Assembly (NCBI RefSeq): GCF_005233845.1
Contig: NZ_SZQL01000012.1
Location: forward strand, 1 to 64,000
DNA: 64,000 bases
Source: Ilyomonas limi
Lineage (GTDB): Bacteria; Bacteroidota; Bacteroidia; Chitinophagales; Chitinophagaceae
Direction of reading: 5' to 3'
Below, in pieces: positions 8,261-23,321 of this stretch (positions are counted from its first letter, which is position 1; each line of letters begins with the position of its first letter). The notes beneath the pieces were generated by a model. It made no database searches, was not told the origin of the DNA, and worked only from the letters and a program-made list of their open reading frames with translations. The position numbers and the translations under genes are program-made.

Positions 8261-9313
8261 ATGAGTACGCAAAATGAAAAACCAGTGGTTATAAATCTGC
8301 CACCTGTAATTTTTGGAACCAGTGGGTTAGGAAATTTATTTGTGGCGCTTGATGAGGAATCCAAATTTGAGATTATAAAAGAATTTGTACGGCTGTCGAA
8401 AGGTCCTGTAGTTTTTGATTCAGCCGGTAAATATGGCGCCGGACTTGCGCTGGAAGTCCTTGGCAAATGCTTAAAAAGATTAAATGTTCAACCCGAAAAT
8501 GTGATTATCAGCAATAAGCTGGGGTGGGTACGTACAGCATTACAAACAGCAGAACCCACCTTTGAGCCAGGTGTTTGGAAGGATTTGAAATATGATGCTG
8601 TTCAAAAAATAAGCTACGATGGAATTATAGAATGTTTTGAGCAAGGCAATGAACTTTTGGATGGATTTATACCTCAAATGGTTTCGGTACACGACCCCGA
8701 CGAGTATATAGCAGCAGCAACAAACGAGCAACATGTGCAACAGCGTTATAAAGATATTTTGGCTGCTTATGAAGCCTTGTACGATCTTAAGCGACAGGGT
8801 AAAGTACAGGCAATAGGTGTTGGAGCGAAAGATTGGAAAATCATCCAAAGAATTACGGATGATGTGAAGCTTGACTGGATTATGATTGCCAATAGCATGA
8901 CAATTAAACATCATCCGGAGGAACTGCTCAATTTTATGCAGGCACTTGATGAAAAAGGGATCATTATTATCAATTCAGCAGTGTTTCATTCCGGCTTCTT
9001 AATAGGCAGCAATTATTTTGATTATAAATTAATAGAGCCGGGTACTCCGGAAAATGAAGCTTTATTCTGTTGGAGAGAAGCATTTTTTGCTGTATGCAAA
9101 GCATATAACATTAGCCCCGCTGCAGCTTGTGTGCAATTTGCCTTGCATGCTCCCGGTGTAAAGAGCATTGCACTGAGCACTACCAACGTAAAACGAATAA
9201 AGGAAAACCTGGAATTGGCAGATGCTGATATACCAATTGAATTTTGGGAAACGCTTCATGCAAAAGGATTAATTGAGGTAAACTTCTTTAATAAGCTTCA
9301 ACCAATATCATAA
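8261..9313 (+). CDS. Aldo/keto reductase, probable L-galactose/L-fucose (D-threo-aldose) 1-dehydrogenase
   Basis: The 350-residue TIM-barrel aldo/keto reductase shows the full catalytic tetrad: D53 and Y58 (FDSAGKYG), K86 (ISNKLGW) and H144 (SVHDPDEY). Its overall pattern resembles the D-threo-aldose 1-dehydrogenase group, which oxidises L-fucose, L-galactose or D-arabinose at C1 to the lactone with NAD(P). It has no signal peptide and so acts in the cytoplasm on imported sugar. It lies 273 bp after susD and 22 bp before a zinc alcohol dehydrogenase, and a GH95 enzyme follows. The pair could carry out two oxidation steps on the sugar that GH95 releases. L-galactose or L-fucose as substrate is inference. 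Confidence 0.8.
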   Translation: MSTQNEKPVVINLPPVIFGTSGLGNLFVALDEESKFEIIKEFVRLSKGPVVFDSAGKYGAGLALEVLGKCLKRLNVQPENVIISNKLGWVRTALQTAEPTFEPGVWKDLKYDAVQKISYDGIIECFEQGNELLDGFIPQMVSVHDPDEYIAAATNEQHVQQRYKDILAAYEALYDLKRQGKVQAIGVGAKDWKIIQRITDDVKLDWIMIANSMTIKHHPEELLNFMQALDEKGIIIINSAVFHSGFLIGSNYFDYKLIEPGTPENEALFCWREAFFAVCKAYNISPAAACVQFALHAPGVKSIALSTTNVKRIKENLELADADIPIEFWETLHAKGLIEVNFFNKLQPIS

Positions 9314-9335
9314 ATAAAAAAGTACCAATAATAAT

Positions 9336-10352
9336 ATGAAAACATTAGTGTGTACCGAACCGGGAAGATTTGAATATGCCACAGGCGAACAACCGGAATT
9401 AAAGGAAGGTCAGGCTATTATCAAAATAAAACGTATTGGCATTTGCGGAACTGATTTACATGCTTTTGAAGGGACCCAACCTTACTTCAGCTACCCCCGT
9501 ATTCTGGGACATGAACTGGCAGGCGAACTGGTTGCATTTGATAATGCACCAGGCTTTGAAGTGGGCGAAGCTGTCACATTTATCCCCTACTTTAATTGTG
9601 GTACCTGCATTGCATGCCGTAGCGGGAAACCTAATTGTTGCGTAAATATCAAAGTGTTTGGTGTGCATATCGATGGTGGTATGGTTGAATATGTATCGGT
9701 GCCTTCGGCTACGTTGTTGCATGGCGAAGGATTGAGTTTTGATGAACTGGCATTGGTTGAGCCGCTGGCTATTGGTGCACATGGTGTTCGCAGGGCGGCG
9801 ATTGTACCAGGTGAATTTGTGCTGGTCATCGGTGCAGGTCCTATTGGTTTGGGAACAATGGAATTTGCAAGAATAGCAGGAGCGCAGGTCATTGCTTTAG
9901 ACATCAATGAACAGCGATTACAATTTTGTAAAGACAAATTGCAGGTTGCCCATACAATCAATGCGCTTGCATCTGATGTTGCAGAGCAACTAAGAGCAAT
10001 CACCAACGGCGATATGCCCACTGTTGTAATAGATGCAACCGGAAGTCTGAAAGCCATCAACAATGCTTTTCAATACATGGCACATGGTGCACGTTATGTA
10101 TTGATTGGTTTACAAAAAGGAGAGATCTGTTTCAGCCATCCGGAGTTTCATAAAAGAGAGGGCACTTTAATGAGCAGCCGTAATGCAACAAGAGCAGATT
10201 TTGAACACGTAATAGCCAGCATGAAAAGGGGAGAAGTAAAACCCACTACCTATATTACACATCGTGTGTTGTTTGATAGCGTAGCAGATGAATTTGAAAG
10301 TTGGTTGAACCCGGCAAATGGTGTTATTAAAGCAATGGTGGAACTGGAGTAA
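9336..10352 (+). CDS. Zinc-dependent alcohol dehydrogenase, candidate L-galactonate 5-dehydrogenase
   Basis: The 338-residue medium-chain dehydrogenase has catalytic zinc ligands C37 (GICGTD), H59 and E60 (GHE) and nearby E142. The structural zinc lobe has C88, C91, C94 and C101/C102, and the Rossmann motif GAGPIG is at 166-171. It belongs to the sorbitol/threonine/galactonate dehydrogenase group. In known L-galactose pathways an enzyme of this group oxidises L-galactonate to D-tagaturonate. The gene starts 22 bp after the aldo/keto reductase, so the two probably act in sequence. A lactonase between the two steps is not encoded in this locus; the lactone could open spontaneously or by an enzyme elsewhere. 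L-fuconate-derived substrates are the main alternative. Confidence 0.78.
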   Translation: MKTLVCTEPGRFEYATGEQPELKEGQAIIKIKRIGICGTDLHAFEGTQPYFSYPRILGHELAGELVAFDNAPGFEVGEAVTFIPYFNCGTCIACRSGKPNCCVNIKVFGVHIDGGMVEYVSVPSATLLHGEGLSFDELALVEPLAIGAHGVRRAAIVPGEFVLVIGAGPIGLGTMEFARIAGAQVIALDINEQRLQFCKDKLQVAHTINALASDVAEQLRAITNGDMPTVVIDATGSLKAINNAFQYMAHGARYVLIGLQKGEICFSHPEFHKREGTLMSSRNATRADFEHVIASMKRGEVKPTTYITHRVLFDSVADEFESWLNPANGVIKAMVELE

Positions 10353-10511
10353 AAATAAAATGGATACGCTTAAGTGCAATGTTTTCAATGCATATGTTTT
10401 GAGATTTAAAATGAAATTATTGGTATGACTTTTAAAAAGAAAGTAAACAAAATTTATAAAGTACATCATTACTAAACAAGCCTCTGCACGTCTATAATTA
10501 ACATCTAACGA

Positions 10512-12974
10512 ATGAAACAAATATTTCTGGTTCTTCTGCTACTTGCAACAATCGTTTGCTTTTCACAAAACAACGCAGACTTAAAACTTTGGTATAACAA
10601 ACCATCCGGCAATGTTTGGGAGAATGCCTTGCCAATAGGAAATGGCAGGTTAGGCGCTATGGTGTACGGAAATGTGGATACTGAAACGGTTCAGTTAAAT
10701 GAACATACCGTTTGGAGCGGCAGCCCTAACCGCAACGACAACCCTTTGATTTTAGATTCTTTGGCTGAAATACGGAAGCTGATTTTTGAAGGGAGGCAAA
10801 AAGAAGCTGAGGCAATGGCAAATAGAACTATCATCAGCAAAACATCGCAGGGACAAATGTTTGAGCCGGTGGGCAGCTTGCGGCTGGCTTTTGAAGGGCA
10901 GGAAAACTACACCAACTACTATCGCGAACTAGATATTGAAAGAGCAATAGAAAAGACTACTTATAACGTTGACGGTGTTACCTATACCAGAGAAGCAATC
11001 GCTTCTTTTCCAGACCGGTTAATTGTAATGCATTTAACGGCAAACAAACCAAAAAGCATTTCATTTACAGCCCTTTTTTCAACGCCTCAACCTAAAGCAA
11101 CTATTGCTACAACATCTTCAAAAGAGTTAACCATTGCCGGTACCACCATCGATCATGAAGGAGTAGAAGGCAAGGTGAAATTTAAAGGCATTGCACGCAT
11201 CAAACTGGATGGCGGCACTCTTTCATCCAATGATACTTCGTTGATTGTAAAGAATGCAAATGCCGCGACCATCTATATTTCCATCGCTACCAACTTCAAA
11301 AGTTATAACGATATCAGTGGCAACGAAAACGAAAGAGCTGCAGCATACCTGGATAAAGCTTATCCAAAATCTTTTGCAGATATTTTAAAGGCGCATGTTC
11401 TAGCCTATCAAAACTATTTTAACCGAGTAAAACTGAATCTCGGAGGGAGCGATGCCGCTAAACTTCCAACGGATGAACGGTTAAAGAACTTTGCGTCCAC
11501 CAGCGATCCACAGTTTGCTGCACTCTATTTTCAATACGGGCGATATTTGCTGATTTCATCATCGCAACCGGGCGGGCAACCAGCCAATTTGCAGGGCATC
11601 TGGAACAACAAATTGTTTCCACCCTGGGATAGCAAGTACACCATTAACATCAACGCAGAGATGAATTACTGGCCGGCTGAAAAAACCAACCTTGCAGAAC
11701 TGCATGAACCCTTTTTGAAGATGGTAAAAGAGTTATCCCAAACAGGGCAACAAACAGCAAAAGATATGTATGGAGCAGGAGGTTGGATGGCGCATCACAA
11801 TACTGACATCTGGCGGGCAACAGGCGCAGTGGATGGTGCATTTTGGGGCGCCTGGAGCAATGGCGGCGGGTGGACAAGCCAACACCTTTGGGAGCATTAT
11901 CTATACAACGGCGACAAGGATTATTTAGCATCTATCTATCCCATTCTAAAAGGTGCTGCTACTTTTTATGCTGATTTTTTAGTAGAACATCCAAAATATC
12001 ATTGGCTGGTTATTTGCCCGGATATGTCACCGGAGAATGCACCTAAGGCTCACCAGGGCTCTTCGCTGGATGCGGGTGTAACAATGACCAACCAGATTGT
12101 ATTTGATGTGTTTAGCACGGCTATAAGAGCCGCACAGATTTTGAATAAAGATGCCTCTTTTGTTGATACCTTACAACAAAAGCGCAGTCACCTGGCACCC
12201 ATGCATATTGGGCAGTACGGGCAATTGCAGGAATGGCTGGATGATGTGGATGACCCGAATGATCATCATCGCCACATTTCGCACCTTTATGGTTTATTCC
12301 CTTCCAACCAGATCTCTCCTTACCGCACGCCCCAATTATACAGCGGTGCAAAAAATACTTTAGAACAACGTAGCGATGTATCTACCGGCTGGAGTATGGG
12401 CTGGAAAGTGAACTGGTGGGCAAAAATGCTGGATGGTAATCATGCGTATAAACTCATTCAAAATCAACTGTCTCCGGTAGGTGTAAATGAAGCCGGCGGC
12501 GGTACGTACAACAACTTGTTTGATGCGCATCCGCCATTCCAGATAGATGGCAATTTTGGATGCACTTCCGGTATTGCAGAAATGCTGATGCAAAGTGAAG
12601 ATGGTGAGCTTCATTTACTTCCGGCACTTCCCGATGTATGGCAGGCTGATGGCAGCGTAAGTGGTTTACGGGCAAGAGGTGGATTTGAAGTGGTGAGCAT
12701 AGAGTGGAAAAGTGGAAAGCTGGTAAAAGCAGTCATCAAATCGAACCTGGGGGGCAACCTTCGCCTGCGGGTTCCGAATGAAATGAAATTGAATGGTGGC
12801 GCGAGCTTGAAAAAAGCAACTGGTGAGAACACCAATACTTTCTTTCAAACAGAAAAAACGCCCGAGCCAATTATATCGCCGAAAGCCACCATCAATGCTC
12901 CTCAACTGAAAACAACATGGGTGTATGATATACCAACACAAAAAGGAAAGGAATATATAATAATTGGTGATTAA
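10512..12974 (+). CDS. Glycoside hydrolase family 95 (alpha-L-fucosidase or alpha-L-galactosidase)
   Basis: The 820-residue protein has a signal peptide (to about residue 19), the N-terminal GH95 beta-domain ([15 protein letters not shown] near residue 40), the (alpha/alpha)6 barrel and a C-terminal beta-domain. Catalytic residues of the inverting family are visible: the asparagine pair in [10 protein letters not shown] (about 376-378), the acid in [10 protein letters not shown] (E about 508) and the aspartate in QIDGNFG (D about 679). GH95 members cleave alpha-1,2-L-fucose or L-galactose. Next to feruloyl-esterase-like and arabinofuranosidase genes, L-galactose on complex arabinoxylan is an attractive substrate. 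It follows the two oxidoreductases by 159 bp. The choice between fucose and galactose cannot be settled by eye. Confidence 0.93.
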   Translation: MKQIFLVLLLLATIVCFSQNNADLKLWYNKPSGNVWENALPIGNGRLGAMVYGNVDTETVQLNEHTVWSGSPNRNDNPLILDSLAEIRKLIFEGRQKEAEAMANRTIISKTSQGQMFEPVGSLRLAFEGQENYTNYYRELDIERAIEKTTYNVDGVTYTREAIASFPDRLIVMHLTANKPKSISFTALFSTPQPKATIATTSSKELTIAGTTIDHEGVEGKVKFKGIARIKLDGGTLSSNDTSLIVKNANAATIYISIATNFKSYNDISGNENERAAAYLDKAYPKSFADILKAHVLAYQNYFNRVKLNLGGSDAAKLPTDERLKNFASTSDPQFAALYFQYGRYLLISSSQPGGQPANLQGIWNNKLFPPWDSKYTININAEMNYWPAEKTNLAELHEPFLKMVKELSQTGQQTAKDMYGAGGWMAHHNTDIWRATGAVDGAFWGAWSNGGGWTSQHLWEHYLYNGDKDYLASIYPILKGAATFYADFLVEHPKYHWLVICPDMSPENAPKAHQGSSLDAGVTMTNQIVFDVFSTAIRAAQILNKDASFVDTLQQKRSHLAPMHIGQYGQLQEWLDDVDDPNDHHRHISHLYGLFPSNQISPYRTPQLYSGAKNTLEQRSDVSTGWSMGWKVNWWAKMLDGNHAYKLIQNQLSPVGVNEAGGGTYNNLFDAHPPFQIDGNFGCTSGIAEMLMQSEDGELHLLPALPDVWQADGSVSGLRARGGFEVVSIEWKSGKLVKAVIKSNLGGNLRLRVPNEMKLNGGASLKKATGENTNTFFQTEKTPEPIISPKATINAPQLKTTWVYDIPTQKGKEYIIIGD

Positions 12975-16298
<3,324 letters not shown>

Positions 16299-16378
16299 AA
16301 AAAAGCATTAAGCTTTATCCGTATTATAGCCATTGACTCTTGGTTGCTGGTAATAACCCGCTGTAAAATAAAATCTAA

Positions 16379-17509
<1,131 letters not shown>

Positions 17510-17541
17510 CAGCCATCTTAATCTCAATTACAGAAACGAAC

Positions 17542-17684
17542 ATGATAACGATTGGCAATTTCTTAATTGCTGTTGGGCAGCTATCTCAATCGCCGGAATC
17601 CTTTTTGCACAATCAATGCAAACAACCGTCGCCAGTGATAGTGCAAAACGTAAACAAAATGAGAACCGTTTAAACAAAATATGA
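17542..17684 (+). pseudogene. Relic of a secreted-protein start (frameshifted signal peptide)
   Basis: ATG at 17542 opens MITIGNFLIA. A neighbouring frame continues with hydrophobic AAISIAGILFAQ and then SMQTTVASDSAK, ending at a stop overlapping the next start. Together they look like one signal peptide broken by a frameshift, with the rest of the gene missing. Confidence 0.3.
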
Positions 17685-18580
17685 ATACATCAAGACTTTT
17701 GCTGGTGATGCTATGCTTATTTCCTTTTGCAATGTGGGCACAGGAAATCATCAACCTGTACCCGGATAGCATTCCAAATGCCAATCCTACCACATTGCCG
17801 GATGTGCCGCAAAATCCATCCGGGTTGGTGCGGAGAAGCATTCATCCAACGCTGGAAGTGTATTTGCCCGAAAAAGAAAAAGCAAACGGTGCAGCAGTAG
17901 TGATATGTCCTGGCGGCGGCTACAGCGTGATTGTGTATGATGGCGAAGGCGTAACAACCGCTAAGGAATTTGCTAAAAACGGCGTGGCTGCCTTTGTGCT
18001 GAAATACCGGTTGCCAAATGATTCATTTGAAGTGAATAAAACGATAGCACCTTTACAGGATGCGCAGCAAGCTATTAAAATGGTACGTGATAATGCCGGC
18101 AAATGGAACATTGATATAAACAAGGTGGGCATTATTGGTTTTTCGGCTGGTGGACACCTGGCTTCTACCGAAGCTACGCATTACCGGACAGCATTGATTG
18201 AAAATAAAAGCAACACTAATCTTCGCCCCGATTTTCAAATACTTGTTTACCCGGTAATCAGTATGCAGGACAGCTTGACGCATAAAGATTCGCGCAGGCA
18301 ATTAATGGGTGCCCATCCTTCAAAAGAAGTAATCGATGAATACTCAAACGATTTGCAGATTGATAAAGATTCACCGCCGGCTTACCTTACCCATGCTGCC
18401 GATGATAACGTAGTAGATGTAGATAACAGCATTGTTTATTTTGAAGCACTCAGGCATCATAATGTGCCGGTTGAAATACACATTTATCCTAAAGGTAATC
18501 ATGGCTTTATCTTTAAACATCCGGGTTGGATGGAGCCTCTTTTTGAGTGGATGAAAAGCAGCAATTGGATAAATAAATAA
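17681..18580 (+). CDS. Secreted alpha/beta-hydrolase, BD-FAE-like (carbohydrate esterase)
   Basis: The 299-residue protein has a signal peptide (MNTSRLLLVMLCLFPFAMWAQ, cleaved near 20). The hydrolase fold has the oxyanion block CPGGGY near 76, S155 in GFSAGG, D241/D242 (AADDNVV) and H274 (GNHGF). The pattern matches the bifunctional feruloyl/acetyl-xylan esterase (BD-FAE-like) group that is common in Bacteroidota xylan loci. It lies between the CE1 genes and GH51 and so belongs to the de-esterification set. Polymer specificity is inferred. Confidence 0.85.
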   Translation: MNTSRLLLVMLCLFPFAMWAQEIINLYPDSIPNANPTTLPDVPQNPSGLVRRSIHPTLEVYLPEKEKANGAAVVICPGGGYSVIVYDGEGVTTAKEFAKNGVAAFVLKYRLPNDSFEVNKTIAPLQDAQQAIKMVRDNAGKWNIDINKVGIIGFSAGGHLASTEATHYRTALIENKSNTNLRPDFQILVYPVISMQDSLTHKDSRRQLMGAHPSKEVIDEYSNDLQIDKDSPPAYLTHAADDNVVDVDNSIVYFEALRHHNVPVEIHIYPKGNHGFIFKHPGWMEPLFEWMKSSNWINK

Positions 18581-18620
18581 ATTTTTACATTATCAAATAA
18601 CTTTTAAAAGCGGATCAATT

Positions 18621-20759
18621 ATGAAGTGGAATAGGTGTTACAAACTTGCTTTAAAAAAGCATTTTCTAATGTTGCTGTTAGCAGGTTGCATCAATCAGCT
18701 AACGATAGCCCAAACACCGGTGCTGACATTAGATTTTACAAAACCGGGAGCTAACGTCAGTCCCATGTTGTACGGGTTGATGACAGAAGAAATCAACCAT
18801 TCTTATGATGGCGGCTTGTATGCCGAACTGGTACGCAACCGCATATTTAAAGACAATAAAAATACGCCGGAAGGATGGAGCCTTGTACAGGACGATCCGG
18901 CTGCAAAAGCGAGTATAAAACTTATTGGTGCTTCCGAAGAAAAGCGGCCTTATGACGAGCGCCGTCTTGCTATAAACGGCGCACTCTCCACCTGTTTGCG
19001 GCTAACGGTAGAAAAAGCTGTTGGAAGAGTCGGCATTGCCAACGAAGGCTATTGGGGCATTCCTGTAAGGCCTTCCACCGCATATAAAGCTTCTTTTTAC
19101 ATAAAAGGAACCGACCGAAGAGAGCCTTTCCGTCATCCATGGGAACCAAAGCCCACCACGCCACCGCTTCCGGTGATTGAAAACAACACCGCCGGGCCCA
19201 TCACTGTTACCCTGGAAAGCAACGATGGAAAAACGGTGTATGCGTCCGGCACTATCAATCTTGAAAAGAGTGATTACTGGAAAAAATATGAATTGACCCT
19301 GGCTACGGCGGCTGATGTAAAACCCACGAAAGATGCCCGCCTGGTTATTTCTACTGACCGTACGGGGCAGTATTATTTCAACCTTGTTTCTTTATTTCCA
19401 CCCACTTACAACAACCGTCCGAATGGAAACAGAACAGATCTGATGCAGATGCTGGTGGATATGAAACCTAAATTCCTTCGTTTCCCCGGCGGTAATTTTT
19501 TAGAAGGTCCGTTGATTACAGATGCCTTTCCCTGGAAACAAACGCTCGGCCCCTTGGAAAGCAGACCGGGACACAAAGGTTCCTGGGGCTATCGTCCTTC
19601 GGATGGTATGGGGCTGCTGGAGTTTTTGTTGTGGTGCGAAGACATGGGCGCAGAGCCGGTGCTGGCGGTATATGCCGGTTATTCGCTGGAGGGAGACCAT
19701 GTAGATGCGGGCCCACTTTTGAATCCTTATGTAGATGATGCTTTGGACGAAATTCAATATGTTATAGGCGATACCACTACTTACTGGGGTGCTAAGCGTG
19801 CCGCAGACGGACATCCGGCTCCGTTTAAACTTAAATATGTAGAAATTGGCAATGAAGATTGGTTTGACAGATCAAACAGCTACAATGGCCGGTTTACTCA
19901 ATTCAGGACGGCAATTGAAGGGAAATACCCACAATTGACGTGCATTTCTACCATTGCTGATGCACAATACCCGGATATGAAAGTGACCTCCGGCAAAGCG
20001 CCTGCTGTAGTAGACGAGCATTACTACCGCAATTCCTGGGATATGTGGGAAAATGCATCGCAATACGATAAGTATGATCGCAATGGTCCGAAGATTTTTG
20101 TTGGCGAATGGGCAACGCGCGAAGGAGCGCCAACTACGAATTTAAATGCAGCCTTGGGCGATGCTGCCTGGATGACGGGAATGGAACGTAATTCCGATCT
20201 TGTTATCATGTCCTGTTATGCACCGCTGTTTGTGAATGTAAATACGGCTACCGCAACAGCACCCAAAGCCTGGCAGTGGGATTCTGATCTGATAGGTTAC
20301 AACGCACTTAATAGTTACGGTTCGCCATCCTATTATGTGCAAAAGCTATTCAGTCAGTATTTAGGGAACAAGATTGTGCCGGTAACTGCAGCAAACATAC
20401 CTGTTCAAAATAGACCACTTACGAAGAAAGATAGTACGGATGGCATTACATCTAAAACAGTTCCTACTGTATTTTATTCTGCTACCATGAACGATACCAC
20501 AGGCGTTATTTATCTTAAAATGGTGAATACAACTGCAAAAAAACAAGCTATTAAAATAAACTTGGACGGCATTGCTAAAGTAGCTCCGGAAGCAACCCTG
20601 GTGGTTGTGAAAGGCAGCGAGCCGGAGGATACCAATTCTATTACTGATCCGGTTAAAATAGCTCCGGTAACAACAACGGTAAAAGGAATAACTAAAAGCT
20701 TTACAAGAAATCTGGATCCCTATTCTGTAAGTATATTACAACTGCAAGCAGGCAAATAA
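18621..20759 (+). CDS. GH51 alpha-L-arabinofuranosidase
   Basis: The 712-residue protein has a signal peptide (to about residue 30), an N-terminal beta-sandwich, carbohydrate-binding-like insertion (about 95-260) and the GH51 barrel. The acid/base is E412 in EIGNEDW and the nucleophile is E496 in VGEWAT, preceded by FLRFPGGNFLEG near 290. A C-terminal beta-domain ends the chain. It removes L-arabinofuranose side chains from arabinoxylan or arabinan. It follows the esterase by 40 bp and precedes GH127/GH146 and GH43, which together form the arabinose/xylose trimming set. Confidence 0.93.
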   Translation: MKWNRCYKLALKKHFLMLLLAGCINQLTIAQTPVLTLDFTKPGANVSPMLYGLMTEEINHSYDGGLYAELVRNRIFKDNKNTPEGWSLVQDDPAAKASIKLIGASEEKRPYDERRLAINGALSTCLRLTVEKAVGRVGIANEGYWGIPVRPSTAYKASFYIKGTDRREPFRHPWEPKPTTPPLPVIENNTAGPITVTLESNDGKTVYASGTINLEKSDYWKKYELTLATAADVKPTKDARLVISTDRTGQYYFNLVSLFPPTYNNRPNGNRTDLMQMLVDMKPKFLRFPGGNFLEGPLITDAFPWKQTLGPLESRPGHKGSWGYRPSDGMGLLEFLLWCEDMGAEPVLAVYAGYSLEGDHVDAGPLLNPYVDDALDEIQYVIGDTTTYWGAKRAADGHPAPFKLKYVEIGNEDWFDRSNSYNGRFTQFRTAIEGKYPQLTCISTIADAQYPDMKVTSGKAPAVVDEHYYRNSWDMWENASQYDKYDRNGPKIFVGEWATREGAPTTNLNAALGDAAWMTGMERNSDLVIMSCYAPLFVNVNTATATAPKAWQWDSDLIGYNALNSYGSPSYYVQKLFSQYLGNKIVPVTAANIPVQNRPLTKKDSTDGITSKTVPTVFYSATMNDTTGVIYLKMVNTTAKKQAIKINLDGIAKVAPEATLVVVKGSEPEDTNSITDPVKIAPVTTTVKGITKSFTRNLDPYSVSILQLQAGK

Positions 20760-20832
20760 AGTAACAGTAAAATACAATAAAAAGTAGTAGAATCAGAAAA
20801 GTAAATTATGTTGATGTATTAATAAGAAATGA

Positions 20833-23268
20833 ATGCGAATGATAAAAAGAAAAATCATACTGGTACGACTTAGCTGCCTGCTGTTATCTGTAATTATTTT
20901 GAATAATGCCGTTGTTCATGCGCAGGAAAGATTGTACCACAATGAATTTCCATTAAGCGATGTTACGTTGCTGGATGGTCCTTTCAAACAGGCACGTGAA
21001 CTCAATATAAAAACCTTATTGGAGTACAATGTAGATCGTTTGTTAGCGCCTTACCGCAAAGAAGCTGGCTTAACACCTAAAGATTCCAGCTACAAAAACT
21101 GGGAAGGTTTGGATGGGCATATCGGCGGACATTATTTATCTGCTTTGGCTATGAATAAGGCAGCTACCAACAATGCAGAAATTAAACAGCGCATGTTGTA
21201 TATGATTTCCGAACTCAAAGCCTGCCAGGAAGCCAATACAAAAAATCATACTGACTGGGGGAAAGGATATGTCGGCGGCGTGCCCAATAGTGCAGTTATT
21301 TGGGCTACGTTAAAGAATGGAGATTTCAAAGCATTTCATGCGGCATGGGTGCCGTGGTATAATGTACATAAAATGTATGCCGGCTTGCGCGATGTATGGT
21401 TATACACCGGCAACGAAGAAGCAAAAAGTATCTTTTTAAAATTCTGCGATTGGGCAATCAACATCACTGCTAATTTAAGTGATAAGCAAATGCAGCTTAT
21501 GCTGGATACCGAACAAGGTGGCATGAACGAAGTACTGGCAGATGCGTACCAGATAACCGGCGATCAAAAATATCTCACTGCTGCCAAACGGTTTTCGCAC
21601 AGGATGTTATTAGAACCGATGTCGCAAAACATTGATAATCTGGATAACAAACATGCGAATACCCAAGTACCCAAAGCCATCGGTTTTGAACGCATTGGTG
21701 AACTTTCGCAGGATGAAAAATACAAAGATGCAGGTTCGTTTTTCTGGCAAACGGTTACTACCAACCGCAGCCTTGCATTTGGTGGCAACAGCCGCAGGGA
21801 ATTTTTTCCCAGTGCTGCCGCTTGCACCGACTTTTTGAATGATGTGGAAGGTCCGGAATCCTGCAATTCGTACAACATGCTGAAGCTGACGGAGGATTTA
21901 TTCAGAGAAAATCCTGCTGCCAAATACATGGATTTTTACGAGCGTACGGTGTACAATCATATCCTTTCCACCCAAAACCCCAAAACAGGTGGTTATGTGT
22001 ATTTTACACCGGCTCGTCCGCGCAGTTACCGCGTGTACTCCGCACCTAACGAAGCCATGTGGTGTTGTGTTGGCAGTGGTATGGAAAATCATGGTAAATA
22101 CAATGAACTTATTTACACTCACTCCAACGATTCCCTGTTTGTAAATCTTTTTATTGCTTCTGAACTGAACTGGAGAGATAAAGGAGTGAAAATTAAACAG
22201 GAAACTACTTTTCCTTATGAAGAACAAACAACACTTTCTATCGTGAAAGGTGCTGCCCCGTTCACTTTGCTCATTCGTTATCCTCATTGGGTAGCAGCTG
22301 GTACTTTAAAGATTTTAGTGAATGGCAAACCTGTGTCATACACGAATCATCCTTCTTCGTATGTAGCTGTTAAGCGCCCTTGGAAGAAAGGCGATGTGGT
22401 GCAGATTGATTTGCCCATGCACAATAGTATCGAGCATTTGCCGAATGTACCGCAGTACATCGCCATTATGCACGGACCAATATTATTGGCTGCAAAATCC
22501 GGCACCGAAGATTTGAAAGGGCTAATTGCAGACGACAGCCGCTGGGGACATATTCCCGGTGGCAAAAAATTGCCGTTGGATAAAGCTCCCATTTTTGTAG
22601 AAGATAGCTTATCAACTATTACGAACAATTTAGCGCCGGTAAAAAACCAGCCATTACACTTCACCATGCACGATGTGAAAATGGTTAACCAGATGGATGT
22701 TACCCTGCAACCATTCTACCAGATTCATGATGCCCGCTATATGATGTACTGGATGGCATTGAGCAACAATGAATATAAGTCGTACCTCGATTCTATTGCA
22801 GCAGATGAAAAAGAAAAGATGGCTTTGGAAAAACGGACGGTTGATTTTGTAGCGCCGGGAGAGCAGCAGCCGGAAGTAGATCATGCAATGCAAAGTGATC
22901 AATCAAGAAAAGGTTTTGCCCAGGATAAATCCTTCCGCGAAGCATTTAATGGCGGCTATTTTAGTTATGATATGACTACGAACGGAGAAACAAATTTAAG
23001 TTTAATGGTGCGCTATTGGGGTGCAGAGTGGGGCAGCCGGAAATTTGATATTTACATAGATGACCAGAAACTGGTAACAGAAGATAATACCGGCAAATGG
23101 AATCAGTCAAAGTTTTTTGATATTCAATACGCCATTCCTGATTCAATACTGAAAAGAAAGAATCATATCAGTATAAGATTTCAGTCATTGGAAGGCAGTG
23201 CTACTTCGCCTGTGTATTACATCCGGTTGCTTACGAAAGAGATAACCGATCAGTCAGCAGCGCGATGA
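20833..23268 (+). CDS. GH127/GH146 beta-L-arabinofuranosidase (DUF1680)
   Basis: The 811-residue protein has a signal peptide (to about residue 31, VVHAQ) and the (alpha/alpha)6 DUF1680 barrel followed by beta-domains. The zinc-thiolate active site is visible: E342 and C344 (GPESC) and the pair C411-C412 (WCCVGSG), equivalent to the Glu/Cys set of characterised GH127 enzymes. The length with C-terminal extension is closer to GH146 members of Bacteroidota. It would release beta-linked L-arabinofuranose from arabinan, arabinoxylan or glycoproteins. ATG at 20839 is an alternative start. It is co-directional with GH51 and GH43, with 53-73-bp gaps. Confidence 0.9.
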   Translation: MRMIKRKIILVRLSCLLLSVIILNNAVVHAQERLYHNEFPLSDVTLLDGPFKQARELNIKTLLEYNVDRLLAPYRKEAGLTPKDSSYKNWEGLDGHIGGHYLSALAMNKAATNNAEIKQRMLYMISELKACQEANTKNHTDWGKGYVGGVPNSAVIWATLKNGDFKAFHAAWVPWYNVHKMYAGLRDVWLYTGNEEAKSIFLKFCDWAINITANLSDKQMQLMLDTEQGGMNEVLADAYQITGDQKYLTAAKRFSHRMLLEPMSQNIDNLDNKHANTQVPKAIGFERIGELSQDEKYKDAGSFFWQTVTTNRSLAFGGNSRREFFPSAAACTDFLNDVEGPESCNSYNMLKLTEDLFRENPAAKYMDFYERTVYNHILSTQNPKTGGYVYFTPARPRSYRVYSAPNEAMWCCVGSGMENHGKYNELIYTHSNDSLFVNLFIASELNWRDKGVKIKQETTFPYEEQTTLSIVKGAAPFTLLIRYPHWVAAGTLKILVNGKPVSYTNHPSSYVAVKRPWKKGDVVQIDLPMHNSIEHLPNVPQYIAIMHGPILLAAKSGTEDLKGLIADDSRWGHIPGGKKLPLDKAPIFVEDSLSTITNNLAPVKNQPLHFTMHDVKMVNQMDVTLQPFYQIHDARYMMYWMALSNNEYKSYLDSIAADEKEKMALEKRTVDFVAPGEQQPEVDHAMQSDQSRKGFAQDKSFREAFNGGYFSYDMTTNGETNLSLMVRYWGAEWGSRKFDIYIDDQKLVTEDNTGKWNQSKFFDIQYAIPDSILKRKNHISIRFQSLEGSATSPVYYIRLLTKEITDQSAAR

Positions 23269-23321
23269 GCCATATCTATCTAGCTTAAAAAGTGAATAAC
23301 AGAACGTAATTCTTTTTAGAC

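Noticed and set aside
9587-10063. Minus-strand 158-codon frame inside the zinc dehydrogenase gene
   Set aside because: The opposite strand encodes an unmistakable enzyme with all zinc ligands; the frame has shadow-type composition.
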